NCBI RefSeq assembly: GCF_001439735.1 | Contig: NZ_JYLN01000002.1 | Coordinates: 682,001-746,000, forward strand | Length of the DNA: 64,000 nucleotides | DNA from: Pseudomonas paralactis | GTDB lineage: Bacteria; Pseudomonadota; Gammaproteobacteria; Pseudomonadales; Pseudomonadaceae | Direction: 5' to 3' | Shown here: one piece after another, positions 26,538 to 36,094 of the stretch | Layout: each line of letters begins with the position of its first letter | Numbering within the stretch: position 1 is the first letter of the stretch | The notes under the pieces: generated by a model | Told to the model about the DNA's origin: nothing | Databases searched by the model: none | The model's input: only the letters and a program-made list of their open reading frames with translations | Position numbers and translations under genes: made by a program

Positions 26538-27508
26538 TGGCCGTCGTACTTACCGCCCGCGACCTCACCCGTCACTACGAAGTGTCCCGTGGCTTGTTCA
26601 AGGGCCACGCCACCGTGCGTGCCCTTAATGGCGTGTCTTTTGAACTGGAAGCCGGCAAGACCCTCGCCGTGGTAGGCGAGTCGGGCTGTGGCAAATCCAC
26701 CCTGGCCCGTGCCCTGACGCTGATTGAAGAGCCGTCTTCAGGCTCCTTGAAAATCGCCGGGCAAGAAGTGGCCGGCGCCGACAAGGCCCAGCGCAAGCAA
26801 TTGCGCAAAGACGTGCAGATGGTGTTCCAGAGCCCCTATGCGTCGTTGAACCCACGCCAGAAAGTCGGTGATCAACTCGGTGAGCCGTTGCTGATCAACA
26901 CCAACCTGTCGGCCGCTGAGCGCCGCGAGAAAGTGCAGGCGATGATGAAGCAAGTGGGCCTGCGCCCTGAGCATTATCAGCGCTACCCGCACATGTTCTC
27001 CGGCGGCCAGCGCCAGCGCATCGCGTTGGCCCGGGCGATGATGCTGCAACCCAAAGTGCTGGTGGCGGACGAACCGACCTCGGCGCTGGACGTGTCGATC
27101 CAGGCCCAGGTGCTTAACCTGTTCATGGATTTGCAGCAGGAATTCAACACCGCCTACGTGTTCATCTCCCACAACCTGGCGGTGGTGCAGCACGTGGCTG
27201 ACGATGTGATGGTGATGTACCTCGGCCGCCCGGTGGAAGTGGGCCCCAAGGAAGACATCTACGCACGCCCGCTGCACCCCTACACCCAGGCGCTGCTGTC
27301 GGCCACACCGACCATTCACCCGGACCCGAACAAGCCGAAGATCAAGATCGTCGGCGAACTACCCAACCCGCTGAACCCGCCGCCTGGCTGCGCGTTCCAC
27401 AAGCGCTGCCCGTACGCGACCGAGCGCTGCAGCAGTGAGGAGCCGCTGTTGCGGCCATTGGATAACCGGCAGGTGGCCTGCCACTACGCGGAGCAATTCG
27501 TGGCCTGA
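26537..27508 (+). CDS. dppF: Dipeptide ABC transporter ATP-binding protein DppF
   Basis: This second ATPase of the importer has 323 residues. Walker A is GESGCGKST, the signature FSGGQRQR, Walker B VLVADEPTSALD and the switch His is in FISHNLAVVQ. The Cys-rich extension GCAFHKRCPYATERC parallels DppD. It overlaps dppD by one base (TAATG), so translation is coupled, and it is the last gene of the dpp locus. A REPIN and a terminator follow. Confidence 0.95.
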   Translation: MAVVLTARDLTRHYEVSRGLFKGHATVRALNGVSFELEAGKTLAVVGESGCGKSTLARALTLIEEPSSGSLKIAGQEVAGADKAQRKQLRKDVQMVFQSPYASLNPRQKVGDQLGEPLLINTNLSAAERREKVQAMMKQVGLRPEHYQRYPHMFSGGQRQRIALARAMMLQPKVLVADEPTSALDVSIQAQVLNLFMDLQQEFNTAYVFISHNLAVVQHVADDVMVMYLGRPVEVGPKEDIYARPLHPYTQALLSATPTIHPDPNKPKIKIVGELPNPLNPPPGCAFHKRCPYATERCSSEEPLLRPLDNRQVACHYAEQFVA

Positions 27509-27525
27509 AGCAACCCGGCCTCTCC

Positions 27526-27627
27526 CTGTAGGAGCGAGCTTGCTCGCGAAAAACGTCAACGATAACGCGGGTAGTCTGGTTTAACGCGGTGTTCATACGT
27601 TCTTCGCGAGCAAGCTCGCTCCTACAG
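27526..27627. repeat. REPIN, GTAGGAGCGAGCTTGCTCGCGA family
   Basis: Two perfect inverted arms enclose a spacer beginning AAAACGTCAACGATAACGCG. The same arms and a related spacer occur at 45151 and 46916. Confidence 0.88.
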
Positions 27628-27653
27628 GCGCAGCGGTTTAAATGAGTTCCATC

Positions 27654-27701
27654 GCCCTTCCCGCCAGATTGCGCATCAGTCTGGCCGGAGGGGCTTTTTT
27701 T
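27654..27701 (+). terminator. Intrinsic terminator at the end of the dpp locus
   Basis: A long imperfect stem (GCCCTTCC, GCCAGA / TCTGGC, GGAGGGGC) is followed by seven T, about 145 bases after dppF and beyond the REPIN. Confidence 0.75.
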
Positions 27702-27790
27702 GCGCGTTTGTAACAAAAAACATACCGCGCCTTTCACTGCCAGGAGCCTTGAAAACGTTGAGCCAGAGCCATACGAAAAGTGTATAGATT

Positions 27791-27830
27791 GTAAATGACA
27801 TTTACTTCTGTTTGAGAATCAATACCATTA
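27791..27830 (+). promoter_or_regulatory. Fur-type box and adjacent palindrome upstream of the siderophore receptor
   Basis: 27813-27830 reads TGAGAATCAATACCATTA. Its reverse complement shares the 15-mer AATGGTATTGATTCT with the site at 39969 in front of piuC. Just upstream, 27791-27805 is the perfect 7-1-7 palindrome GTAAATGACATTTAC. Both resemble Fur hexamer arrays, and they lie 80-120 bases before the receptor start. Confidence 0.6.
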
Positions 27831-27911
27831 CGGCGCCTGGAGAGCGCTGGATGCACGAAAAAAATTCAGACGCCTCTCGTTCAATCGCCCCTCCTAAAGG
27901 ACTTTGTGGAC

Positions 27912-30170
27912 ATGTCGTCTCAATTCAGACTCAGCCATCTCTCGCTGGCGTTTATCGCTACCCTTTCGTCCCCCGCGCTGCTGGCGCAGAGTGTGGAAAA
28001 AGAGCGCGATAAAGTGCCGATCCAGGCGTCGGATCTGCCTGTAGATGGCACGCCTCAAGCCCTTGTGCTGGGCGAAACGCGTGTTTTGGGGACCGCTGCC
28101 GAAGAACTCAAGCAGGCGCCCGGTGTGTCGATCATCACCGCCGAAGACATCAAAAAACGCCCGCCCACCAACGACCTGTCGGAGATCATCCGCCGCGAGC
28201 CGGGGGTCAACCTGACCGGCAACAGTTCCAGCGGCAGCCGTGGCAACAACCGCCAGATCGACCTGCGCGGCATGGGCCCGGAAAACACCTTGATCCTGAT
28301 CGATGGCAAACCCTCTACCTCGCGCAACGCCGTGCGTTATGGCTGGAGTGGCGACCGCGATACCCGTGGCGAAACCAACTGGGTGCCGGCCGAAGAAGTC
28401 GAACGCATTGAAATCCTGCGCGGCCCGGCCGCCGCCCGTTATGGCTCCGGTGCCATGGGCGGGGTGATCAACATCATCACCAAACGCCCGACCGACCAAT
28501 TGCACGGTTCCCTGACCGCCTATACCGCCTTCCCCGAAAACGATGCCGAAGGCGCGAGCAAACGCACCAACTTCAATCTCAGCGGCCCGCTGACCGACAC
28601 CCTGGCGTTCCGCGTCTATGGCGGGCTGAACAAGACCGACGCCGATGACGCCGACATCAACCGCACCGCCCAAGCGACCCCTGACTCGCTGGTGGCCGGT
28701 CGCGAAGGCGTGCGTAATAAAGACGTGAATGGTTTGCTGAGCTGGCAATTCACCCCCGAACAAACCCTCGACCTGGAAGCCAGCTACAGCCGCCAGGGCA
28801 ATATTTTTGCCGGTGACACCATGCTTAACGGCGGTGGCGCATTCGTGGAAAGCCTGGTGGGCAAGGAAACCAGCGTGATTCAGCGCAGCAGCTTCTCGGC
28901 CACGCACCGCGGCGAATTCGACTGGGGTTCGACCCTGGCCTCGCTGACCCACGACCTGACCCGCAACGAGCGCCTCAACGAAGGCCTGGCCGGTTCCGGC
29001 GAGGGCGCGCCCTCCGCCAGTGCAGGCCGTTTCGAGTCGCGCTTGCGCAATACCCGGGCCACCGCCGAGGTTAACCTGCCCCTGAACTTCGGTGCCGAAC
29101 AGGTACTGACCCTGGGCAGCGAATACCTCTACGAGTCGATGAACGATCCAGGCTCGTTGCGCCCGCAAACTTATGACCCGGGCACCGGCGGCGTCCCCGC
29201 CATCCCCGGTGTCAGCCGTAACAGCACCAAGACCACCGCATCGAGCTATGCCGTGTTTGCTGAGGACAACATCGAACTGGGCAGCAAGACCGTCATCACT
29301 CCCGGCCTGCGCTACGACGACCATGAAGAATTCGGCGGCAACTGGAGCCCCAGCTTCAACGCCTCGCACCAATTGACCGATGAACTGAGCATCAAGGGCG
29401 GCATTGCCCGCGCCTACAAGACCCCCAACCTGTACCAGTCCAACCCGAACTATTTGCTGTACAGCCGTGGCAATGGCTGCAACGCCAGCGAAGCCAACAT
29501 GGGCGGTTGCTACCTGGTGGGCAACCGCGACCTGAAGCCGGAAATCAGCGTCAACAAGGAAATCGGCCTGGCTCTGGACAAGGGCACCTGGCGCACCAGC
29601 GCGACGTACTTTCGTAATGACTACAAGAACAAGATCAACGCCAGTAACGAGGCGGCTTTCCGCCTGGGCAACGGTCGACGCGTACTGGAGTGGGAAAACA
29701 GCGGGCCCGCCCTGGTCCAGGGGGTTGAAGGCAACCTGTTCGTCAGCCTGCGTGATGATCTGGACTTGAACACCAACCTGACCTACATGATCGACTCCAA
29801 GGACAAGGACACCGGCGAGCCCTTGAGCATCATCCCCAAGTACACCGTCAACACCACGCTGGACTGGCAAGCCACCGACAAGCTGTCCTTCCAGGTCAGC
29901 GGCACCTACTACGGCAAGCAGGAAGCGCCGACACTCAACTCACGCAGCGCCAACAGCTATGACCGCAGCGCCCAGCAGGATGTCGACCCGTATGGGCTGA
30001 TGGGCCTGAGCAGTGGTTATGAGTTCAACAAAAACCTGAGCGTACGCGTGGGCATCAACAACCTGCTGGACAAGCGCCTGTCGCGCAAAGGCAACGCCGA
30101 AGATGCGGGTGCGCAGACCTACAATGAGCCCGGTAGAGCATACTTCGCATCGGTGACGACATCGTTCTAA
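27912..30170 (+). CDS. TonB-dependent catecholate siderophore receptor (FepA/PfeA/PirA family)
   Basis: This outer-membrane receptor for ferric catecholates has 752 residues. Signal peptide (LAFIATLSSPALLAQ); plug domain with VSIITAEDIKKRPPTNDLSEIIRREPGVN, IDLRGMGPENTLILIDGKP and VERIEILRGPAAARYGSGAMGGVINIITK; 22-strand barrel ending in Phe. The segments RYGWSGDRDTRGETNWVPAEEVERIE and YKTPNLYQSNPNYLLYSRGNGC place it with PfeA/PirA/FepA. A GTG six bases upstream (27906) is an alternative start. No PfeRS-type sensor pair is adjacent; a Fur-type box lies upstream, so iron repression is likely. A strong terminator follows. Confidence 0.9.
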   Translation: MSSQFRLSHLSLAFIATLSSPALLAQSVEKERDKVPIQASDLPVDGTPQALVLGETRVLGTAAEELKQAPGVSIITAEDIKKRPPTNDLSEIIRREPGVNLTGNSSSGSRGNNRQIDLRGMGPENTLILIDGKPSTSRNAVRYGWSGDRDTRGETNWVPAEEVERIEILRGPAAARYGSGAMGGVINIITKRPTDQLHGSLTAYTAFPENDAEGASKRTNFNLSGPLTDTLAFRVYGGLNKTDADDADINRTAQATPDSLVAGREGVRNKDVNGLLSWQFTPEQTLDLEASYSRQGNIFAGDTMLNGGGAFVESLVGKETSVIQRSSFSATHRGEFDWGSTLASLTHDLTRNERLNEGLAGSGEGAPSASAGRFESRLRNTRATAEVNLPLNFGAEQVLTLGSEYLYESMNDPGSLRPQTYDPGTGGVPAIPGVSRNSTKTTASSYAVFAEDNIELGSKTVITPGLRYDDHEEFGGNWSPSFNASHQLTDELSIKGGIARAYKTPNLYQSNPNYLLYSRGNGCNASEANMGGCYLVGNRDLKPEISVNKEIGLALDKGTWRTSATYFRNDYKNKINASNEAAFRLGNGRRVLEWENSGPALVQGVEGNLFVSLRDDLDLNTNLTYMIDSKDKDTGEPLSIIPKYTVNTTLDWQATDKLSFQVSGTYYGKQEAPTLNSRSANSYDRSAQQDVDPYGLMGLSSGYEFNKNLSVRVGINNLLDKRLSRKGNAEDAGAQTYNEPGRAYFASVTTSF

Positions 30171-30191
30171 GTCAATGCCTGATGTCTAAAC

Positions 30192-30236
30192 AGCGCCTCC
30201 CGTCAGCTACAGCCTGACGGGAGGCGCTTTCTTTTC
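30192..30236. terminator. Bidirectional terminator after the siderophore receptor
   Basis: AGCGCCTCCCGTCAG pairs with CTGACGGGAGGCGCT, followed by TTTCTTTT. It lies between the receptor gene and the converging small gene at 30244. Confidence 0.8.
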
Positions 30237-30243
30237 AGCAAGC

Positions 30244-30498
30244 CTACGTCTGGCTGTCGCCTTCGTCTGCGTCGTCGCTGTCAGGCTCGTCGGTAGTCGA
30301 GTCGTCATCACCCTCGCTGCCGCCCTGGCCTTGGTCGCCTGGTTCGGCTTCGGACTTGGCCAACTGCAAGTCCGATGCGTGAACGCTGGTCGCCACCGCT
30401 GCGCTCTGCACCGGGTTATGCGCCCAGGCCGTCGACATCCCCAACGACAACAGCACCAGCACCTTCATCAACAGCACTACGCGTTGAAAAATACTCAT
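30244..30498 (-). CDS. Small exported protein with a highly acidic tail (hypothetical)
   Basis: This 84-residue protein was not recognised. A signal peptide (FQRVVLLMKVLVLLSLGMSTAWA) leads to a short mature part. Its last ~35 residues are dominated by Asp, Glu, Ser and Gly (GDQGQGGSEGDDDSTTDEP, then DSDDADEGDSQT). No cysteines or domains are visible after cleavage. An earlier in-frame ATG (30543) exists, but starting at 30498 places the signal peptide correctly. The acidic tail could bind cations or be intrinsically disordered; that is a guess. It converges with the siderophore receptor gene. Confidence 0.6.
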   Translation of the reverse strand: MSIFQRVVLLMKVLVLLSLGMSTAWAHNPVQSAAVATSVHASDLQLAKSEAEPGDQGQGGSEGDDDSTTDEPDSDDADEGDSQT

Positions 30499-30613
30499 GG
30501 TCGATTCCGTCCAGTCAGTAAATGGGCCCCGCACGGCAGTCATTAACTGCCACCAGCGTTTACGCTAGTCGCGATGCCGGATTACCGCCAATCCCCAGCC
30601 TTTTGGAGATCAA

Positions 30614-30706
30614 AATGTGGGAGGGGGCTTGCCCCCGATTGCGCAGTGTCAGAGCCCAATATACTGGCTGACACACCGCTATCGGGGGCAAGCCCCCTCC
30701 CACATT
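30614..30706. repeat. REPIN, GTGGGAGGGGGCTTGC family
   Basis: Inverted arms AATGTGGGAGGGGGCTTGCC and complement enclose a ~50-base spacer between the acidic-tail gene and prfC. The arms match those at 10004. Confidence 0.88.
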
Positions 30707-30724
30707 CTCTGAACCGCTCAGACC

Positions 30725-32308
30725 TTAGTGGTGCTCACGGGTCGCGCGGAACTTCACATCCGGCCAGCGCTCTTCCATCAACGCAAGGTTCACCCGCGTC
30801 GGCGCCAGGTAGGTCAGGTGACCACCGCCATCCACCGCGAGGTTTTCCACCGCCTTGTTGGAGAACTCTTCCAGCTTCTTCTTATCGCCACACTCGATCC
30901 AGCGCGCCGAATACACGGTGATCGGCTCGTAGGAGCATTCCACCTTGTATTCCTCTTTCAAGCGGCTGGCGACCACATCGAACTGCAGCACACCGACGGC
31001 GCCGAGGATGATGTCGTTGCTGCGCTCCGGGAAGAACACCTGGGTGGCGCCTTCTTCGGCCAATTGCTGCAAGCCCTGGCGCAGTTGCTTGGACTTGAGC
31101 GGGTCACGCAGGCGCACACGGCGGAACAGCTCCGGGGCGAAGTGCGGGATACCGGTAAAGCCCAGCGCTTCGCCTTCGGTGAAGGTGTCGCCGATCTGGA
31201 TGGTGCCGTGGTTGTGCAGCCCGATGATGTCGCCGGCGTAGGCTTCTTCGAGCTGTTCACGCTCGGAGGAGAAGAACGTCAGGGCGTCGCCGATGCGCAC
31301 GTCCTTGCCGGTTCGCACGTGGCGCATCTTCATGCCTTTCTCGTACTTGCCGGAGCAGATACGCATGAAGGCGATACGGTCTCGGTGCTTGGGGTCCATG
31401 TTCGCCTGGATCTTGAACACAAAGCCCGTGAATTTCTCTTCCACCGGTTCCACGGTGCGCTCGTTGGCGACGCGGGCCAGGGGTTTTGGCGCCCAGTCCA
31501 CGACGGCGTCGAGCACGTGGTCGACACCGAAGTTGCCGAGCGCGGTACCGAAGAACACCGGCGTCAGTTGGCCGTCGAGGAATTCCTGCTGGTTGAACTC
31601 GTGGCAGGCGCCCTGCACCAGTTCCAGCTGGTCGACGAAACGATCGTACTCGTCGCCCAGGTGGGCACGGGCTTCGTCCGAGTCGAGCTTTTCAATGATC
31701 TTGGTTTCAGTGCGTTCATGGCCGTGGCCGGCGGTGTAGACGATGATGTAGTCGTCGGCCAGGTGGTACACGCCCTTGAAGTCACGATAGCAACCAATCG
31801 GCCAGGTAATCGGTGCGGCCTTGATCTTCAGGACGGCTTCGATTTCATCCAGCAACTCGATGGGGTCGCGGATATCGCGGTCGAGTTTGTTGATAAAGCT
31901 GACAATCGGCGTGTCACGCAGACGGCACACGTCCATCAACGCAATGGTACGCGGCTCGACACCCTTACCGCCGTCGAGGACCATTAACGCCGAGTCCACC
32001 GCCGTCAGGGTGCGGTAGGTATCTTCGGAGAAGTCTTCGTGGCCGGGGGTGTCGAGCAGGTTGACCATGTGGTCGCGATACGGGAACTGCATGACCGACG
32101 TGGTAATGGAAATACCCCGTTGCTTTTCCATCTCCATCCAGTCGGATGTGGCATGGCGGTCGGATTTGCGCGATTTCACCGTGCCGGCTACCGCGATTGC
32201 CTTGCCCATCAGCAACAGCTTTTCGGTGATGGTGGTTTTACCGGCATCGGGGTGGGAAATAATGGCGAAAGTGCGGCGTTTCGCGACTTCGGCGGCCTGG
32301 TGGGTCAT
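30725..32308 (-). CDS. prfC: Peptide chain release factor 3
   Basis: This translational GTPase recycles RF1/RF2 after termination. The 527-residue product (E. coli 529) has G1 SHPDAGKTT, the DTPGHEDF G3 motif and NKLDRD G4, then the RF3 C-terminal part ([27 protein letters not shown]). ATG 32308 ([16 protein letters not shown]) is the family start; the frame runs 27 codons further up without support. It is a single gene. Confidence 0.96.
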   Translation of the reverse strand: MTHQAAEVAKRRTFAIISHPDAGKTTITEKLLLMGKAIAVAGTVKSRKSDRHATSDWMEMEKQRGISITTSVMQFPYRDHMVNLLDTPGHEDFSEDTYRTLTAVDSALMVLDGGKGVEPRTIALMDVCRLRDTPIVSFINKLDRDIRDPIELLDEIEAVLKIKAAPITWPIGCYRDFKGVYHLADDYIIVYTAGHGHERTETKIIEKLDSDEARAHLGDEYDRFVDQLELVQGACHEFNQQEFLDGQLTPVFFGTALGNFGVDHVLDAVVDWAPKPLARVANERTVEPVEEKFTGFVFKIQANMDPKHRDRIAFMRICSGKYEKGMKMRHVRTGKDVRIGDALTFFSSEREQLEEAYAGDIIGLHNHGTIQIGDTFTEGEALGFTGIPHFAPELFRRVRLRDPLKSKQLRQGLQQLAEEGATQVFFPERSNDIILGAVGVLQFDVVASRLKEEYKVECSYEPITVYSARWIECGDKKKLEEFSNKAVENLAVDGGGHLTYLAPTRVNLALMEERWPDVKFRATREHH

Positions 32309-32640
32309 GGGAAATCGCCTGGCAGGTGAGTCAAAAAAGGGCGGCGAGTATAGCGCAAACGAGGGGGTACGGACCACCGTTGAGCCCATTGGGGGTGGCT
32401 AAATGCGCCCAAGTGTGGAACCTTTTAAAAGGTCGAGACGTCCACTCCCCTGCTACCGCACTCGGAACAGGGGCTGAAATATCAGCAAGTTAGCCTGACG
32501 AGGCTGCGCTCATGGCTCGATCGCATACTGCATTGCCAGTATCGGCGAGTTGCTTTTCGCGAACTCATTCAGAGGCAGCCAGGAATGGCATTGCCGCCGG
32601 AAAATGTGTTCGCCGACAAAAGAAAAAAAGGAGTCCGCCT
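32309..32640 (+). other. 332-base gap between prfC and the betaine transporter operon
   Basis: This gap divides the divergent prfC and quaternary-amine transporter genes and must hold both promoters. A CCTTTTAAAAGG palindrome lies near 32420-32431. A frame open in the last 130 bases is continuous with the first permease but carries no signal of its own. No RNA gene or repeat was recognised. Confidence 0.5.
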
Positions 32641-33357
32641 GTGGCTATTCGCTATGGCAAAGGGCTGATAGGAGGCGCGGTTGTCGTCGCACTCCTGGCC
32701 CTGCTGGTCCACTGGATCGGCATCAACACGATCGAACTGTACCGCGACGATTTGTTGTTTTACCTGCAAGCTCATCTGATTCTGGTTTTAGTCTCCATGC
32801 TGGCAGCCCTGATTGTGGGCATCCCCGCCGGTATCCTGCTCAGCCGACCCAATATGGTCGGGCGTGCAGAACGTTTCATGCAGATCTTCAACATCGGCAA
32901 CACCGTCCCTCCCCTGGCCGTACTGGCCATCGCCCTCGGCGTCCTCGGCATCGGCAGCGGCCCGGCCATCTTCGCGCTGTTCCTCGCCTCCCTCCTGCCC
33001 ATCGTGCGTAACACCTACGAAGGCTTGAAAAACGTTCAGGGTTCTCTCAAGGAAGCCGCCACCGGCATCGGCATGACGCCGCGCCAGGTGCTGTTTCGCG
33101 TGGAACTGCCCAACGCCGTGCCGATCATCATCGGCGGTGTGCGCGTGGCCCTGGCGATCAACGTCGGTACGGCACCTTTGGCGTTCCTGATTGGCGCCAA
33201 CAGCCTCGGCAGCCTGATCTTCCCCGGCATCGCCCTGAACAACCAGCCGCAACTGTTGCTCGGCGCCGCGTGTACCGCGCTGCTGGCATTGCTGCTTGAT
33301 GGCCTGGTGACCATGGCCAGCCGCCTCTGGCTGGAACGCGGGTTGCGCCCGTCTTAA
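32641..33357 (+). CDS. Quaternary-amine (glycine betaine/choline) ABC transporter permease 1
   Basis: This inner-membrane permease of the OpuC/OsmU type has 238 residues and about six helices (ALLALLVHWIGINTIELY; LVLVSMLAALIVGIPAGILL). The permease loop is YEGLKNVQGSLKEAATGIGMTPRQVLFRVELPNAVPIIIGGVRVAL. The start is GTG 32641 behind AAAAGGAG; a longer in-frame start at 32512 would add 43 mostly polar residues and no signal. It is first of a four-gene operon (permease, binding protein, permease, ATPase). Substrate class is from the family. Confidence 0.87.
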   Translation: MAIRYGKGLIGGAVVVALLALLVHWIGINTIELYRDDLLFYLQAHLILVLVSMLAALIVGIPAGILLSRPNMVGRAERFMQIFNIGNTVPPLAVLAIALGVLGIGSGPAIFALFLASLLPIVRNTYEGLKNVQGSLKEAATGIGMTPRQVLFRVELPNAVPIIIGGVRVALAINVGTAPLAFLIGANSLGSLIFPGIALNNQPQLLLGAACTALLALLLDGLVTMASRLWLERGLRPS

Positions 33358-33376
33358 CGCCAGGAAAGGAATCGAC

Positions 33377-34270
33377 ATGAAAAAACTAAGCTTGATATTA
33401 GGCTGCGTCCTGCTGTTTGCAGGTATTGCGCAAGCCGCTGAAAAACCGGTGATCCGCATCGGCGCCCGGGTGTTCACCGAGCAGACCCTGCTCGCCGAAA
33501 TCACCTCCCAGTACCTGCGCACCAAGGGCTACGACGCCCGTGTAACTGGCGGCCTGGGCAGCAACCTGGCGCGCAGCGCCCAGGAAAGCGGGCAACTGGA
33601 CCTGATCTGGGAATACACCGGCGTGTCGCTGGTGGCCTACAACCACATCGACGAAAAGCTCGACAGCGAACAGTCCTACGCACGGGTCAAAGAACTCGAC
33701 GCAAAAAAGGGCCTGGTGTGGCTGTCGCCATCGCGGTTCAGCAACACCTACGCCCTGGCGTTGCCGCAGAAAGTGGCTGAGGAACATCCCGAGATCAACA
33801 GTATCAGCGACCTCACCAAAGCCATGGCCGAAGACACCAGGGAACACCGCCTGGTCGCCCTGGACACCGAGTTCGCCAACCGCTCCGACGGCCTGGCGGG
33901 CATGGTCAAGCTGTACGACATGAACCTGACGCGCAAGAACACCCGGCAAATGGACGCCGGCCTGGTCTACACCGCGCTGCGCAATGGCCAAGTGTTCGCC
34001 GGTTTGGTCTATACCACCGACGGTCGCCTGAACGCGTTCAAGTTGAAGCTGCTCGAAGACGACAAGCACTACTTCCCGGACTACACCGCGGCCCCCGTGA
34101 TCCGTCAGGAATACCTCGACCAGCACCCGCAACTGGCCGCCGAGCTCAAGCCTTTGGCCAACCTGTTCGACGACGAAACCATGCGCCAACTGAACGCAAG
34201 GGTCGACGTCGACCATGAAAGCCCGTCCGCCGTTGCCGCCGATTTCCTGCGCCAACATCCAATCAACTAA
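33377..34270 (+). CDS. Quaternary-amine ABC transporter substrate-binding protein
   Basis: This periplasmic binding protein of the OpuAC/OsmF type has 297 residues. Signal peptide (LILGCVLLFAGIAQAAEKP), then VIRIGARVFTEQTLLAEITSQYLRTKGYDARVTGGLGSNLARSAQESGQLDLIWEYTGVSL, a classic start for choline/betaine/carnitine binders. No lipobox Cys at the cleavage site, so soluble. It lies 19 bases after permease 1. It is closer to the OsmF/YehZ type than to high-affinity ProX by sequence impression only. Confidence 0.87.
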   Translation: MKKLSLILGCVLLFAGIAQAAEKPVIRIGARVFTEQTLLAEITSQYLRTKGYDARVTGGLGSNLARSAQESGQLDLIWEYTGVSLVAYNHIDEKLDSEQSYARVKELDAKKGLVWLSPSRFSNTYALALPQKVAEEHPEINSISDLTKAMAEDTREHRLVALDTEFANRSDGLAGMVKLYDMNLTRKNTRQMDAGLVYTALRNGQVFAGLVYTTDGRLNAFKLKLLEDDKHYFPDYTAAPVIRQEYLDQHPQLAAELKPLANLFDDETMRQLNARVDVDHESPSAVAADFLRQHPIN

Positions 34271-34281
34271 AAGGAGAAGAC

Positions 34282-34935
34282 ATGGAATTTTTGAACGCCT
34301 TTTCCCATCTTGATTGGGCCCAGGTCCTGCACCTGACCTGGCAGCACATCACCCTGGTCGGCATCGCCGTGATCCTCGCGATCTTTATCGGCGTACCCCT
34401 GGGCATCCTGATGACGCGCTTCCCGACCCTGGCCGGCCCGTTGCAAGCCAGCGCCACAGTGTTGCTGACCGTGCCATCCATCGCGCTGTTCGGCCTGCTG
34501 CTGCCGTTCTACTCCAAGTTTGGCCAGGGCCTGGGGCCGATGCCGGCGATCACCGCCGTATTCCTCTACTCCCTGCTGCCGATCATGCGTAACACCTACC
34601 TGGCCCTCACCGGTGTTGAACCGGGTATTCGCGAAGCCGCCAAAGGTATCGGCATGACCTTCGGCCAGCGCCTGCGCATGGTCGAACTGCCGATTGCCGT
34701 GCCGGTGATCCTCGCCGGTGTACGCACCGCCGTGGTCATGAACATCGGTGTGATGACCATCGCCGCCACCATCGGTGCCGGTGGCCTGGGTGTACTGATT
34801 CTGGCTTCCATCAGCCGCAGCGACATGTCGATGCTGATCGTCGGCGCCGTGCTGGTCAGCCTCCTGGCCATCTTCGCCGACCTGCTTCTGCAATGGCTGC
34901 AACGCTCGCTGACTCCAAAAGGATTGCTCAAATGA
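34282..34935 (+). CDS. Quaternary-amine ABC transporter permease 2
   Basis: This second permease has 217 residues: HLTWQHITLVGIAVILAIFIGVPLGILMTRFP, the EAA loop LALTGVEPGIREAAKGIGMTFGQRLRMVELPIAVPVILAGVRTAVVMNIGVMTIAATIGAGGLG and a C-terminal helix. It pairs with permease 1 as a heterodimer, judging by the operon. ATG 34282 follows AAAAGGAG, and the stop overlaps the ATPase start (ATGA). Confidence 0.88.
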   Translation: MEFLNAFSHLDWAQVLHLTWQHITLVGIAVILAIFIGVPLGILMTRFPTLAGPLQASATVLLTVPSIALFGLLLPFYSKFGQGLGPMPAITAVFLYSLLPIMRNTYLALTGVEPGIREAAKGIGMTFGQRLRMVELPIAVPVILAGVRTAVVMNIGVMTIAATIGAGGLGVLILASISRSDMSMLIVGAVLVSLLAIFADLLLQWLQRSLTPKGLLK

Positions 34936-36089
34936 TCGAACTTCAAAACCTGTCCAAGACTTTTCAAAGCAACGGCAAGACTGTCACCGCCGTCAACGAT
35001 GTAAGCCTGACCGTCAACGAAGGCGAAATTTGCGTATTCCTGGGGCCCTCGGGCTGCGGCAAGAGCACCACGCTGAAGATGATCAACCGCCTGATCAAGC
35101 CCTCCTCGGGCAAGATCCTGATCAATGGCGAAGACACCACTGACCTGGACGAAGTGACCCTGCGTCGCAACATCGGCTACGTGATCCAGCAGATCGGCCT
35201 GTTCCCCAACATGACCATCGAGGAAAACATCGTGGTGGTGCCCAAGCTGCTCGGTTGGGACAAACAAAAATGCCACGACCGCGCCCGCGAACTGATGAGC
35301 ATGATCAAGCTGGAACCCAAGCAGTACCTGCATCGCTACCCGCGTGAACTGTCCGGTGGCCAGCAACAGCGTATCGGCGTGATCCGTGCGCTGGCGGCCG
35401 ACGCGCCGCTGTTGCTGATGGATGAGCCGTTCGGCGCGGTCGACCCGATCAACCGCGAGATGATCCAGAACGAGTTCTTTGAAATGCAGCGCGCGCTGAA
35501 CAAGACTGTGATCATGGTCAGCCACGACATCGACGAAGCCATCAAGCTGGGTGACAAGATCGCCATCTTCCGTGCCGGCAAGCTGCTGCAGATCGACCAC
35601 CCGGACACGCTGCTGGCGCACCCGGCCGACGAGTTCGTCAGCAACTTCGTGGGTCAGGACAGCACGCTCAAGCGCCTGCTGCTGGTAAAAGCCGAAGACG
35701 CGGCGGACAACGCCCCGTCGGTGAGCCCGGAAACACCCGTGGCCGATGCGCTGGAACTAATGGACGAGCACGACCGCCGCTATGTAGTGGTCACCTGTTC
35801 GGAGAACAAGGCCCTGGGTTATGTACGCCGTCGCGACCTGCACCGTCAGACCGGCACCTGCGGCCAGTACCTGCGCGAGTTCAACGCCACAGCGGCGTAT
35901 GACGAACACTTGCGCATCCTGCTGTCGCGCATGTACGAGTTCAACCGCTCGTGGCTGCCGGTGATGGATGCCGAGCGGGTGTTCCTGGGTGAAGTGACCC
36001 AGGAGTCGATTGCCGAGTACCTGAGCTCTGGTAAGTCCCGTGGGGGCAAGACCAGTATTGTCTCCCCTGCCGAAACTGCTTTGGCCTGA
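34932..36089 (+). CDS. Quaternary-amine ABC transporter ATP-binding protein with CBS domains
   Basis: This ATPase has 385 residues. Walker A is GPSGCGKST, the signature LSGGQQQR, Walker B LLLMDEPFGAVD and the switch His is in MVSHDIDEA. After about residue 250 there are two CBS-type segments (VSPETPVADALELMDEHDRRYVVV; LREFNATAAYDEHLRILLSRMYEFNRSWLPVMD), typical of OpuA/OpuCA, where CBS modules sense ionic strength or c-di-AMP. It overlaps permease 2 by four bases and ends the operon; a REPIN follows. Confidence 0.9.
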   Translation: MIELQNLSKTFQSNGKTVTAVNDVSLTVNEGEICVFLGPSGCGKSTTLKMINRLIKPSSGKILINGEDTTDLDEVTLRRNIGYVIQQIGLFPNMTIEENIVVVPKLLGWDKQKCHDRARELMSMIKLEPKQYLHRYPRELSGGQQQRIGVIRALAADAPLLLMDEPFGAVDPINREMIQNEFFEMQRALNKTVIMVSHDIDEAIKLGDKIAIFRAGKLLQIDHPDTLLAHPADEFVSNFVGQDSTLKRLLLVKAEDAADNAPSVSPETPVADALELMDEHDRRYVVVTCSENKALGYVRRRDLHRQTGTCGQYLREFNATAAYDEHLRILLSRMYEFNRSWLPVMDAERVFLGEVTQESIAEYLSSGKSRGGKTSIVSPAETALA

Positions 36090-36094
36090 TGGAT

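Noticed and set aside
27894..29870. Long antisense frame (658 codons) opposite the siderophore receptor
   Set aside because: GC-rich third positions create long antisense frames; composition lacks any domain pattern and the sense gene is certain.
32512..32640. 43-codon extension of betaine permease 1
   Set aside because: The residues are polar, lack signal features and the GTG at 32641 has a strong ribosome-binding site.
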